DNA of 64,000 nt, taken from Variovorax sp. 679 (GTDB taxonomy: Bacteria; Pseudomonadota; Gammaproteobacteria; Burkholderiales; Burkholderiaceae_C). Below, one piece after another: positions 20,001 to 26,402 of the stretch. The DNA lies in the NCBI RefSeq assembly GCF_003952185.1, contig NZ_RXFS01000004.1, positions 248,001-312,000 of the forward strand, written 5' to 3'. A model generated the notes under the pieces. That model did no database searches. It had not been told where the DNA came from and saw nothing but the letters and a program-made list of their open reading frames with translations. A program made the position numbers and the translations under genes. Every line of letters begins with the position of its first letter. Within the stretch, counting starts at the first letter, position 1.

Positions 20001-23000
20001 CCGACCTGGGCGCGGCCGACACCCGCATCGCGCTGGCGAACACCGGCAGCCTGCGCCTGGCCGACACCCACTATGGCGCCACCGTCACCAAGGGCGGCGG
20101 CACGCTGGTCTGGGCGGAGAACAACAACTGGGGCATGCCCGCGGGGCAGCCGGTGACCAAGGAAGAGGAGGCGTTGTGCCCGCTCATTGACCCGGGCGAC
20201 TGCGTCAGCAAGACGGGCATCGTATGGGCGCCGGGCAACGTGTTCGGCGAGCCCGCGGGCACGACCGTTCCCGACAAGGACCTGCCGCGCTGCCTGACCA
20301 ACGTCGACGCCTGCATCGACTACGGCATGGCCATCAACGTGATCGCCGCGCACGGCCAGGGCATCAGCGTGGTGCGCACCGGCACCGGCGACCTCGACCT
20401 GATCGCCTCGGGCGACATCGACGCCCGCTCGCTCTACGGCATCTACACCGCCGGCACGCAGTCGGCGGGTGTCGACGGCCGCTTCAACCGGGCGCGCGGC
20501 AACGCGCCGGGCGCGGGCAGCGTGCTCGGCGCGGGCGGCGCCGACTACGAATCGCTGGTGGCTGGCGACGGCCGCGTCTACCAGGCGTGGTTCCCCGAGG
20601 CCGGCGGCAACCTCACGGTGCGCGCGGGCGGCAACCTCACGAGCGACATGCTGTCCACGCCCGCCAACGACGCGGCGCAGAAGGCCAGCGTGGGCGTGGG
20701 CAACTGGCTCTGGCGGCAGGGCGACGGCAGCGCGCAATTGCCGACGGCGTGGTGGATCAACTTCGGCAGCTACGCGGTGGACCCGGCGGGCCTGCTGGCC
20801 GCCGACGTGAAGCCGTCGCTGGTGGGCTTCACCGGCTTCGGCGCACTCGGCGGCGGCAACGTGCAGGTGCAGGCCGGCGGCAACGCCGGCATGCTCGAGC
20901 GCAAGGGCACGGCGCGCAGCCAGGGGCTGGTGGTGGCGGTCGGCAGTACCGGCCGCGTGGCCGACGACGGCAGCATCGTGCTCACGGGCGGCGGCGACAT
21001 CGACATGCGCATCGGCGGCGGTGTCAACAGCTCGCAACTCGCGCGCGGCAACGCCAACACCACCTTCGTTCCGAACCACGACCTGCAGGGCGCGCTGGTC
21101 AACCTGCGCGGCGCCACGCAGCTGAGCGCGGCATCGGTCGGCGGCATGATCCTGGGCGGGCGCGACCTGAAGGACCCGCGCGCCTTCGATCCCTTCAGCT
21201 CGAACAGCGCCGAATCGACCGGCGGCCTGGTGCTGGTTCCCGGCGACTCGGCGATGCGCATCGACACGCTGGGCGACCTGGTGGTGGGCGCGGCGGCCGA
21301 TGCAGGCCGCGTGCGGATGCAGAACAGCTCGCCTTTCAGTACCGGTTCCGGCACCTACGGTGGCGGCGGGCTGAGCTGGTTCTCGCTGTGGACCGACCGC
21401 ACCGCCATCGACCTGTTCTCGGCCGGCGGCAGCCTGACCCCGAGCACGCAGATGAGCGAATCGACCCTGCAGTCGCTGACCACCAGCGTCAATGCGTCGG
21501 CCAGCGACTACCGCTTCGTCTATCCGGCGATCCTGCGCGCGGTGGCTGCGGGCGGCAGCATCTACAACGGTGCGGCGGCCAACGCGGCGAGCGAGGGTGT
21601 CAACGAATTCGCGTCGCGCACGTCGCTGCTGCTCGCGCCGTCGCGCAGCGGTCAGCTCGAGTTGCTGGCCGGCGATTCGCTGTACATGGGCAGCTACCCG
21701 ATCAACCAGTCGGGCGCGGACCCGGCGGCGATGCCCAGCCCGTCGAGGCCAGCCTTCACCGGCTTCAACGGCAACACGCGCGTGGCCAGCAACCTCGGCA
21801 CGGAGGGGCTGACGATGACAGCCCGCACCGACCCGTTCCGCCTGTTCGCGTTCGCTCCCGAAACCTATGCGGCCACCGATGCGCTGCGCACGCCGTCCCG
21901 CTTCTATGCGATGACCGGCGACATCGTCGGCCTGCGAAGCGGCGAGATCGTCGCGCGCGAAGACGGCAGCACCTGGTACGAAGCCGCGGCGCCGAGCTGG
22001 GTGATCGCCGGGCGCGACATCGTGAGCGCGGGCACCGTGCTCGGGCAGCCCACGTTCACGAGCCTGGGTGGCTCGAACAATGGTGCGACGTCCAGCGGCA
22101 ATCTCGCGATCCACGGCCATGCGCAGGACGTCTCGCGCGTGGTCGCCGGGCGCGACATCCTCTACAGCAGCTTCAACGTGGCGGGCCCCGGCACGCTGGA
22201 AGTCAGCGCGGGCCGCAACATCGTGATGGAAGACCGCGCCGCCATCGCCAGCCTGGGCCCGTTGACGGCGGGCGACAAGCGACTGGGCGCGAGCATCGCG
22301 ATGATGGCCGGCACGGGCGCGCACGGAGCCGACTATTCGGGCTTCCTGGCGCGCTATCTCGGCGCGGCCAACCGCGCGCAGGCCGGCGCCTCGCTGGCCA
22401 GCCAGTCCGGCAAGGTCGTCAAGACCTACGAGGCGGAACTGCTCGCGTGGCTCTCCGACAAGGACAACGGCCTGGGCTTCAGCGGCACGGCGAACGAGGC
22501 GCAGGCCTTCTTCGACGCGCTGCCGGCCGAGCAGCAGCGCGTGTTCGCGCGCCAGGTGTACTTCGCCGAGCTGAAGGCGAGCGGGCGCGAGTACAACGAT
22601 GCACGCAGCGCGCGCTTCGGCAGCTACCTGCGCGGTCGCAACGCCATCGCGGCGCTCTTCCCCGAGAGCGATGCCGCGGGCGGCGCTATCGGCTACCGCG
22701 GCGACATCACCATGTACGGGCCGGCCGGCGTCAACACGCTGTTCGGCGGCGGCATCCAGGTGTTCACGCCCGGCGGCGCGCAGGTGTTCGGCATCGAGGG
22801 CAATGCGCCTGTGGCCAGGGGCGGCATCACGCCGGGCGTCATCACGCAGGGCAAGGGCGACATCTCGACCTACTCGCTGGGCAGCATCCTGCTGGGCCAG
22901 AGCCGCATCATGACCACCTTCGGCGGCCACATCATGGGCTGGTCGGCCGAGGGCGACATCAACGCCGGCCGGGGCTCGAAGACCACGGTGGTCTACACGC

Positions 23001-23578
23001 CGCCCAAGCGCGAGTACGACCAGTGGGGCAACGTGACGCTGTCGTCGAACGTGCCGAGCACCGGCGCGGGCATTGCCACGCTGGCGCCGATCCCGGAGGT
23101 GCCGGCCGGCGACATCGACCTGATCGCGCCGCTGGGCACCATCGACGCGGGCGAAGCGGGCATCCGCGTGTCGGGCAACGTGAACCTGGCGGCCCTGCAG
23201 GTGGTGAACGCGGCCAACATCGCGGTCAAGGGCGAGTCGGCGGGCATTCCGACGCTGGCGGCGGTCAACGTCGGCGCGCTCACCAACGCCAGCGCGGCCG
23301 CATCGCAGGCGGCCGGTGCCGCGCAGGAGGTGCTGCAACGCGAGCGCGCGGCGCAGCGCCAGGCGCTTCCCTCGGTGTTCACGGTGCGGGTGCTGGGCTT
23401 CGGCGACGAGCCTGCGAGCGGGGCGCCCGGCGCGGGCGAGGTGCGGCGCAAGCCGGCGGAGCAGGCGAGCTACGACCCGTCGAGCTTCATCCAGATGGTG
23501 GGGCACGGGGCGCTGACCGACGCGCAGATCGCGCGGCTCAGCGAGAGCGAGCGCCGCGGCCTGCCGCGCGGACGCTAG
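11009..23578 (+). CDS. Giant filamentous-haemagglutinin-family exoprotein (TpsA-like), 4189 aa
   Basis: Very large exported protein. Residues 1-51 form a long signal peptide (basic start, hydrophobic core, APAHA|Q). Residues ~142-270 form the haemagglutination-activity/TPS domain, with NWETFNVG, VLNRV, QIQGQI, and NRNGIVFSG at 233-241 corresponding to the NPNGI motif. Most of the rest is Gly/Ala/Asp/Thr-rich repeat sequence (GG.I.I.A..G…) expected to fold as a right-handed beta-helix. Only six cysteines were found, in three close pairs (~2041/2046, 3057/3065, 3095/3102). The C-terminus (VFTVRVLGFGDEP… to SERRGLPRGR) resembles the conserved end of FHA-family outer-membrane proteins. There is no TpsB pore gene beside it. 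A role in adhesion, biofilm or contact is inferred. The reading frame is intact. Confidence 0.9.
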   Translation: MKKHEGHDSRSRKPGAAVVHQRSFRISPLAQALALALAAGATTTITAPAHAQQAFSPAWMAQKNMAQNAAAATGRLPNGMPASMLASPQAQQQRANAQLQQSINNLNLAARGIAAQQAAQAAARAAAQNDASVPDGLADGGLRVDTNSLTAGWANANAPVQTRQADGRTNVAIQQTGDRAVLNWETFNVGRNTTVDFRQQADWAVLNRVNDPQARPSQIQGQIKADGTVLIANRNGIVFSGTSQVDTRNLVAAAAHISDSQFNANGIYSAGTAPSFTGAQGKVEVQAGARIATRAPAISTEGGGYVLLVGQEVHNAGDIATPRGQAVLAAGDSFLIKKGSGTGGNQASTTRGNEVTPQFGADSTAGKVSNTGLIVAREGDVTMVGRDVRQDGVALAATTVNTRGTVHLAAVGADGKVALGQGATTAVVIEDDGKTTALDSQRDGLRGPALVNGNPDIVAVADRRDQSRIEIASGGTVDFQADSLTLATGGQIAVTAAARTLVRDRAQIDVSGAVGVSLAMESNNVKINVQGNEQRDAPLNRDGKRLNNNDVWIDRRSLVFVPKGTNGYASDRWYTAGGLLEVGGYLGTEGHTASEWMAQGGTVTFGGAEVVTQGGSSINLSGGTLNVQTGFIRQTWLKGADGRLYEVSKAPGDQRYEGLYRGFEDEHKRWGDKTTGYFYNPLIGAQKRLENGYTVGRDAGKLVVATGAAVLEGGITAEAFQGTRQTQAPQAGLDGYNQSHDAASRRGQLIVGEYLPMFDRRTGALNHLLSANMDRVELKEMGDTGERIAAALDLATALPAERRNSLLLDTAQLNGMSLGAVRIAARDRIDVNADLQAAAGGNITLYGNNVVVKAGLSAHGGSIMLGNTLAQTGPSGTLDTLVNAKEPLGHVTLTEGARLDASGLWRNAELDPFTPDLAYANGGSVSIRGTGDVALQRASVIDVSSGAVMRTGGKTQAGKGGNVTLATTTRKGSLQLDPEAQLRGYGVAGGGTLSIQAGKVLVSDQPASASATPPGTLVLGGNFFDKGFSAYEITGGEGLTVAEGTQVDVTMPVYRFRDDARRVASGAGPARALELWTPPLYQEDAVNAVLRQRKGASLSLQAGRSLITEIDPATSTLAVGRGARIEVDPGQSIALRGAGQITIDGALTAHSGSIDVRQQQYGFVDVAGLTPEADGKVHTRSIWIGDNAVLDVSGRAHTATDVHGRTYGRVERGGSIVLGGVIDHDRAVASSADAYVIVRPGAKLDASGAQAVLDVPGLGPTTVATDGGRISLSSYLGLHIDGSLRAAAGGAGAAGGSLDIALESPLYDSGGLDRAQQEAIVPRELTVAQSQSRASLLPDDLAPGQADAALRYGKTRLSADRLGAGGFDNLTLLANGQLSFDGDVSLRMGQGLTLFSSSLSLAESSSASARVQLAAPYVKLSGTGAYYAAVGVLRPRMLHGMTPLDSTAEFSVQAGRLLDLGNSISFGTEGRYAMQGEFTPVHVERRGFEKVELASDGDIRFLLANDNDSRSRLWTHGSLTFAAAQLYPETGAIAQVNAGYRMDPVALRVVYDPDSVLRIERRGDAPAGVPYSAFGALEFGAAVIEQAGVVRAPLGSIRLGTDLEQGALNVALLPGSITSVSGAGLTMPYGGTTDGIDYKYDGRSVRPVGAGGGAGIRLGAEHVDVQAGALLDLSGGGELAGAGFVAGRGGSTDARFHPLMQIGADGRFSLPSLSTNAVYAIVPGAQPLAAPASGPAGASQAATGRQITIGAGVPGLPAGTYTLMPSTYALLPGAFRVELNGAAGNVGTTGQALAMRNGSWAATGRLSVAGTGLRDSLPSQVIVTPADVLRTYAQYNETSYADFVRADAARLGVPRGVLPADAGSLAFVLGSGRGGMSLDFDGLARFQAAQGGRGGTAMVLGGDVEVLGAGQSRTAGFEGASVRADTLNDLHADRLVVGARPTVIYGQQGRYVGFSEAMSDVKLRAGAVLKAPEVFLAGRGNLAVEAGAGISTLGQGAAIYDSSSGFVYQPGDSSLLAVSNGRLDVLAPAATGKGSILLGVCNTSSCSANSTFYSEGTITAATNGAFELSEASRYGTRHLALAVGGVNAGSVPALADAQARGVLANGLTLNQDVLQRLLNGDTSTGAPALESLTLTARDAINFYGSVTLDTTDPATGKSRLDTLVLGTPAIYGSGGAGDVATIRTRNLVWSGATQAPGAVAGGGAGTGSGTLDIRAERIELGDMPHTVSNGQDDNARLALGFATVKLGASDRLTSSRRGSLSVYQSQGAYEDGKGYVYSGGNLEIATPLVTGEAGAVNRITAGGTLRIGASAGNRHDAAVGKDIRALGADLALNARDIVLDTAIVLPTGKLTLTAKDDIALADGALIDVGGRKLGFNDLDKFSWGGDVGLESQAGSIRQAAGATIDLSAQGNRAGTLKAVALGASAGVVDLQGRILGASSGHYDAGGTMVPFKAGSVDIRAQRLGDSGTLDDQFAGLNRRLNDGAVFGNRSFQLKQGDLVIGNGLKAGEVNVSVDNGSLTVLGTIDASGERVGSIRLAGKHGLTIGGGALLDAHGTVLRVDSRGKIIDAPNRAIVELSSGDGQLTLASGAHIDLRHGTGATVGNQPGQHDGQKRGTLELNAPRTGETSGDIRIDASGSLNIEGARSIALNAVWRYDDTDPLAVIKDGLDSVSGRPYREITQAYLDQKHAQSTKFIDAALANGELLHGKLAGLNNASYADALHLRPGVEIVTGKDLVVQGDLDLSGYRYASLNPRTQKTGVYGSGEAGSLVLRAAGNMDIYGSINDGFAPPPVTPEENGWALVPGVQPYNGDLVLPIGGVRLAEGTAFPSGTTLNYDLPIQELTLGAAVRLPAAATLAKPLTLTAGTVLAADVRDAAGKLLHARGTLLKDAVTLPAGTQLGAGTPLPSGTALRAMLWPKGVPLPVAYENDVVRNTVLLRGALELGRGALIPSTTRVVLENGVGYIELRPDSNGTRGRNWALAPMLPAGSESWAVRLVAGADLGAADTRIALANTGSLRLADTHYGATVTKGGGTLVWAENNNWGMPAGQPVTKEEEALCPLIDPGDCVSKTGIVWAPGNVFGEPAGTTVPDKDLPRCLTNVDACIDYGMAINVIAAHGQGISVVRTGTGDLDLIASGDIDARSLYGIYTAGTQSAGVDGRFNRARGNAPGAGSVLGAGGADYESLVAGDGRVYQAWFPEAGGNLTVRAGGNLTSDMLSTPANDAAQKASVGVGNWLWRQGDGSAQLPTAWWINFGSYAVDPAGLLAADVKPSLVGFTGFGALGGGNVQVQAGGNAGMLERKGTARSQGLVVAVGSTGRVADDGSIVLTGGGDIDMRIGGGVNSSQLARGNANTTFVPNHDLQGALVNLRGATQLSAASVGGMILGGRDLKDPRAFDPFSSNSAESTGGLVLVPGDSAMRIDTLGDLVVGAAADAGRVRMQNSSPFSTGSGTYGGGGLSWFSLWTDRTAIDLFSAGGSLTPSTQMSESTLQSLTTSVNASASDYRFVYPAILRAVAAGGSIYNGAAANAASEGVNEFASRTSLLLAPSRSGQLELLAGDSLYMGSYPINQSGADPAAMPSPSRPAFTGFNGNTRVASNLGTEGLTMTARTDPFRLFAFAPETYAATDALRTPSRFYAMTGDIVGLRSGEIVAREDGSTWYEAAAPSWVIAGRDIVSAGTVLGQPTFTSLGGSNNGATSSGNLAIHGHAQDVSRVVAGRDILYSSFNVAGPGTLEVSAGRNIVMEDRAAIASLGPLTAGDKRLGASIAMMAGTGAHGADYSGFLARYLGAANRAQAGASLASQSGKVVKTYEAELLAWLSDKDNGLGFSGTANEAQAFFDALPAEQQRVFARQVYFAELKASGREYNDARSARFGSYLRGRNAIAALFPESDAAGGAIGYRGDITMYGPAGVNTLFGGGIQVFTPGGAQVFGIEGNAPVARGGITPGVITQGKGDISTYSLGSILLGQSRIMTTFGGHIMGWSAEGDINAGRGSKTTVVYTPPKREYDQWGNVTLSSNVPSTGAGIATLAPIPEVPAGDIDLIAPLGTIDAGEAGIRVSGNVNLAALQVVNAANIAVKGESAGIPTLAAVNVGALTNASAAASQAAGAAQEVLQRERAAQRQALPSVFTVRVLGFGDEPASGAPGAGEVRRKPAEQASYDPSSFIQMVGHGALTDAQIARLSESERRGLPRGR

Positions 23579-23594
23579 GCCACGCCGTCGCGCC

Positions 23595-24185
23595 ATGACC
23601 ATGTTCATGTACGAGCCCTGCGGCGAGGCCGCAGAGATCGACTGCGCCCCGCCGTCGCCGCCGGAGCATCCGCAACCGGATTTCCAGGCGCTGCTGGTGG
23701 AGAACTACACCGGGCTGCACCGCAGGCTCGCACGGTACCTGGGCTGCGCCGACGCGGCCAGCGAGAGCCTGCACGAGGCCTGGATGAAGCTGGCCGGAGC
23801 CCGCTTCGAAGGCACGGTGCAGAACCCGGTGGCCTACATCTACCGCGTGGCCTGCAACGCCGTCACGGACCGGCTGCGCGCCGAGCGGCCGTGGCAATAC
23901 GCGGGCGATGCCGAAGACATGCTGGAGCAGGTGGTCGACCACTCGCCGGGGCCCGAGCTGATCGCCGAGGTGCGCTCCGACCTGGAGGCGGTCGAGCGCG
24001 CCATGCAGGGCCTGCCCAACCGGCACCAGGACATCCTGGTGGCGCTGCGGGTGCACGAACTCACCCGGCAGGAAGTGGCGGTGCGGCACGGGCTGTCGCT
24101 GCGAAGGGTGGACACCGCGCTGCGGCAGGCGCTGCTGCACCTGTCGGTCCTGCCTGCGGGCCGGCATCGACTGCAATACCAATGA
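23595..24185 (+). CDS. ECF sigma factor without an adjacent dedicated anti-sigma gene
   Basis: 196 residues. After a ~28-residue Pro/acidic N-terminal extension, region 2 is recognisable (QALLVENYTGLHRRLARYLGCADAASESLHEAWMKL, NPVAYIYRVACNAVTDRLRAE), as is region 4 (AMQGLPNRHQDILVALRVHELTRQEVAVRHGLSLRRVDTAL). It begins 16 bases after the exoprotein stop, so it is probably in the same transcript. No FecR follows: the next gene is another sigma factor behind a Fur box. It could be controlled by the upstream FecR (9869) or amplify expression of the locus; both are inferences. Confidence 0.85.
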   Translation: MTMFMYEPCGEAAEIDCAPPSPPEHPQPDFQALLVENYTGLHRRLARYLGCADAASESLHEAWMKLAGARFEGTVQNPVAYIYRVACNAVTDRLRAERPWQYAGDAEDMLEQVVDHSPGPELIAEVRSDLEAVERAMQGLPNRHQDILVALRVHELTRQEVAVRHGLSLRRVDTALRQALLHLSVLPAGRHRLQYQ

Positions 24186-24187
24186 AC

Positions 24188-24206
24188 TACAATGATAATT
24201 ATTCTC
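24188..24206. promoter_or_regulatory. Fur box
   Basis: The 19 bases here match the classic Fur consensus GATAATGATAATCATTATC at 15 positions, with an AATGATAAT core. It lies just after the stop of the previous sigma gene and 31 bases before the next sigma start, in an AT-rich island within GC-rich DNA. It predicts iron-dependent repression of the 24238/24737 pair. Confidence 0.82.
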
Positions 24207-24237
24207 AACAAGCGTCGCGGTTCCGTAGCAAGCCTGC

Positions 24238-24747
24238 ATGCCCACTACCGAAGCTTCCGTTCGCCTCGTGCACAGGCTCTACAGCGACCACCATTCGTGG
24301 CTGCTGGAGATGCTTCGCCGCAAGCTCGGCAACCTGGAGAACGCCGCTGACCTCGCGCAGGACACCTTTGCGCGCATCCTGTCGTCCAACGAGGCTGGGC
24401 CTCTGCGCGAGCCGCGCGCCTACCTGACGACCGTGGCGACACGCATCGCCGCGCAGTATTTCCGCCGTCTCGCCCTCGAGCGCGCCTATCTCGACGCCAT
24501 CTCGCATCTCCCCGAGGCGGCGAGCCCTTCGCCGGAGCACCGCTTGCTGGTGCTGGAGGCACTGACTGCCATCAGCCGCGTGCTGGAGGGACTCAAGCCG
24601 CATGTGCGGGAGATCTTCCTGCTGTCGCAGCTCGACGGCCTGACCTACCCGCAGATCTCGCAGCAGCTCGGGGTTTCGGTCAACGTGGTGCAGAAGGCGA
24701 TGGTGAAGGCCTACCGGCATTGCTACGACGCTGTGTATGGCGAGTGA
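24238..24747 (+). CDS. ECF sigma factor, FecI type (iron island, first pair)
   Basis: 169 residues with region 2 (LVHRLYSDHHSWLLEMLRRKLGNLENAADLAQDTFARIL) and region 4 (LKPHVREIFLLSQLDGLTYPQISQQLGVSVNVVQKAMVKAYRHC), very typical of FecI/PvdS-like iron-starvation sigma factors. The ATG at 24238 follows a Fur box. The stop overlaps the following FecR start by 11 bases, so the pair is translationally coupled. It should direct transcription of an STN-bearing TonB receptor in the island. Confidence 0.95.
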   Translation: MPTTEASVRLVHRLYSDHHSWLLEMLRRKLGNLENAADLAQDTFARILSSNEAGPLREPRAYLTTVATRIAAQYFRRLALERAYLDAISHLPEAASPSPEHRLLVLEALTAISRVLEGLKPHVREIFLLSQLDGLTYPQISQQLGVSVNVVQKAMVKAYRHCYDAVYGE

Positions 24748-25756
24748 GGCCGGTGCCCGTGTCGAGCAGTCGGTGTTCCGGTCGATCGCGGACGCGGCGC
24801 GTCCGATAGACGCGAGGATCGTCGATCAGGCCGTGGAGTGGCTGGTGAAGATCCAGTCCGGCCGCTCTTCGGCAGAGGACAGCGATGCCTGCGCCCGATG
24901 GCGCCAGTCGCACCCCGACCACGAGCGCGCCTGGCTGCGGGTGTGCGGCCTCGGGCGGGATCTGCGTGAAGGCACGGGGGCGGTCGATCCGCACGTTGCG
25001 CGCATGGCACTGCGCGGTGCGGACCGGCAGCGCCGCAGGTGGGCGCTCAAGACCATCGCGGGGCTGGGCGTGGGCGCGTGGACCGCATGGGCGATGCGGC
25101 ACGACCTCGCCCTGCTGAATGCCGACTACCGGACGGCCGCGGGCGAGCGCCGCGACATCGTGCTGCCCGACGGCACACGGGTGCTGCTGAACACGCGCAG
25201 CGCGATCGACGTGCGATTCGACGCCACCGCCCGGACGCTGCGGCTCGTGGGCGGTGAAATCATGGTGACCACCGCCAAGGACTCCGCCGGGCGTCCGTTC
25301 GTCGTTCTCGGACGCGATGGCCGGATCGTGCCGGTCGGCACGCGCTTCCTGGTCCGCGAGTTCGATGCAGGGGACCGGCGCAGCGAGGTGACCGTGCTCG
25401 AAGGAGCCGTCGACCTGAGCGCCGGCGAGCGCTCGCAGGTCACCCGCGTGCCCGCCGGCAGCCGCGTGCGATTCAGCGGCACCGGCGTCGGCAGCCTTAG
25501 CACGCCGCCGGACGGCGCCGCGGCGTGGGCGGACGGCATGCTCGTCGTGGAACGCATGCGGCTGGACGATTTCATCGGCGAACTGGCGCGCTATCGCACC
25601 GGTGTGCTGCGCTGCGACCCGGAGGTGGCGGGCGTCCTGGTCAGCGGCGCGTTCCCGCTGGCGGATACCGACGCCGTGCTGGCGATGCTCGGCGAGACGC
25701 TGCCCGTGCGGCTGCGGTCGCTGAGCCGGTACTGGGTCACGGTCGCAGCGGGATAA
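24737..25756 (+). CDS. FecR-family anti-sigma factor (iron island, first pair)
   Basis: 339 residues. The DUF4880 region covers ~27-70 (DQAVEWLVKIQSGRSSAEDSDACARWRQ). A triple arginine (99-101) precedes a membrane segment at ~103-119. The FecR domain follows (TAAGERRDIVLPDGTRVLLNTRSAIDV… VPVGTRFLVREF… VTVLEGAVDL). A C-terminal STN-interacting domain is at ~270-339 (GMLVVERMRLDDFIGELARYRTGVL…). It is coupled to the sigma gene by an 11-base overlap. No receptor gene follows directly; a second Fur box and sigma/FecR pair come next. Confidence 0.95.
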   Translation: MASEAGARVEQSVFRSIADAARPIDARIVDQAVEWLVKIQSGRSSAEDSDACARWRQSHPDHERAWLRVCGLGRDLREGTGAVDPHVARMALRGADRQRRRWALKTIAGLGVGAWTAWAMRHDLALLNADYRTAAGERRDIVLPDGTRVLLNTRSAIDVRFDATARTLRLVGGEIMVTTAKDSAGRPFVVLGRDGRIVPVGTRFLVREFDAGDRRSEVTVLEGAVDLSAGERSQVTRVPAGSRVRFSGTGVGSLSTPPDGAAAWADGMLVVERMRLDDFIGELARYRTGVLRCDPEVAGVLVSGAFPLADTDAVLAMLGETLPVRLRSLSRYWVTVAAG

Positions 25757-25832
25757 CGGCGAAGCGACAGGACGCGGCTGCTGTCGGTCACGCCGCGCAG
25801 ACAGTTTGGACACCTCGATATCACGCCGGCAA

Positions 25833-25851
25833 TAAAATGAGAATCGTTTAC
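25833..25851. promoter_or_regulatory. Fur box (second)
   Basis: 13 of 19 positions match the Fur consensus, including the contiguous AATGA and AATC half-site cores (AAATGAGAATCGTTTAC). It is located 32 bases before the next sigma start in a short AT-rich gap after fecR. It predicts iron repression of the second pair and possibly of the receptor downstream. Confidence 0.68.
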
Positions 25852-25882
25852 TTCATTCTTCCTGACTCCCGACCTCGTCCTG

Positions 25883-26398
25883 GTGCTCTTCGTGTCCGTT
25901 GCTGAATCATCCTTTTCCGCGGAACTCCATGCGCTCTACAGCCACCATCACGGCTGGCTGCACGCGTGGTTGCGCAAGAAGCTGGGCAACGGCTGCGATG
26001 CGGCCGACCTGGCACAGGACACCTTCGTGCGTGTCCTGATCGGCCGGAAGTTCGCTGCGTTGCGCAGCGAGCCGCGCGCGTTGCTGACGCACATCGCCAA
26101 GGGCCTCGTCATCGACCACTGGCGCCGGCAGGATGTGGAGCGCGCCTATCTCGACAGCCTTGCGGTGATATCGGCGGACGCCGCCCCATCGCCGGAGACC
26201 TGCCTGCTGATCCTCGAAGCCCTGCAGCGCATCGAAGCCATGCTGCGCGACCTGCCCGAGAAGACCCGCGACATGTTCTTCCTGGCCCAGTTCGACGGCA
26301 TGACCTATGCCGAAATCGCGAAGCAGCACGACACCTCGCTGATCACCGTGAAGCGCCACATGCGACGCGCCTTCGCGGCGTGCCTGGCGGCCGCTTGA
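25883..26398 (+). CDS. ECF sigma factor, FecI type (iron island, second pair)
   Basis: 171 residues with region 2 (LHALYSHHHGWLHAWLRKKLGNGCDAADLAQDTFVRVL) and region 4 (LRDLPEKTRDMFFLAQFDGMTYAEIAKQHDTSLITVKRHMRRAF). It is closely similar in layout to the 24238 sigma, suggesting an old duplication. The start is a GTG, at 25883 or in frame at 25892; no ATG is available at the right place. It is followed after 4 bases by its FecR. Confidence 0.94.
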   Translation: MLFVSVAESSFSAELHALYSHHHGWLHAWLRKKLGNGCDAADLAQDTFVRVLIGRKFAALRSEPRALLTHIAKGLVIDHWRRQDVERAYLDSLAVISADAAPSPETCLLILEALQRIEAMLRDLPEKTRDMFFLAQFDGMTYAEIAKQHDTSLITVKRHMRRAFAACLAAA

Positions 26399-26402
26399 AC
26401 CG

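Noticed and set aside
10988..23608. A 4206-codon open frame on the minus strand opposite the giant exoprotein gene
   Set aside because: Its codons are in exact register with the sense codons, so it only shows that the sense gene avoids TTA, CTA and TCA, which are rare throughout this GC-rich region. The translation is low-complexity Arg/Ala/Val/His-rich with no domain, and the sense strand has clear FHA homology.
24188..25851. Possibility that the AT-rich patches are att sites or insertion-sequence ends
   Set aside because: They match Fur boxes, lie at regulatory positions before sigma genes, and no transposase, integrase or target duplication is present.
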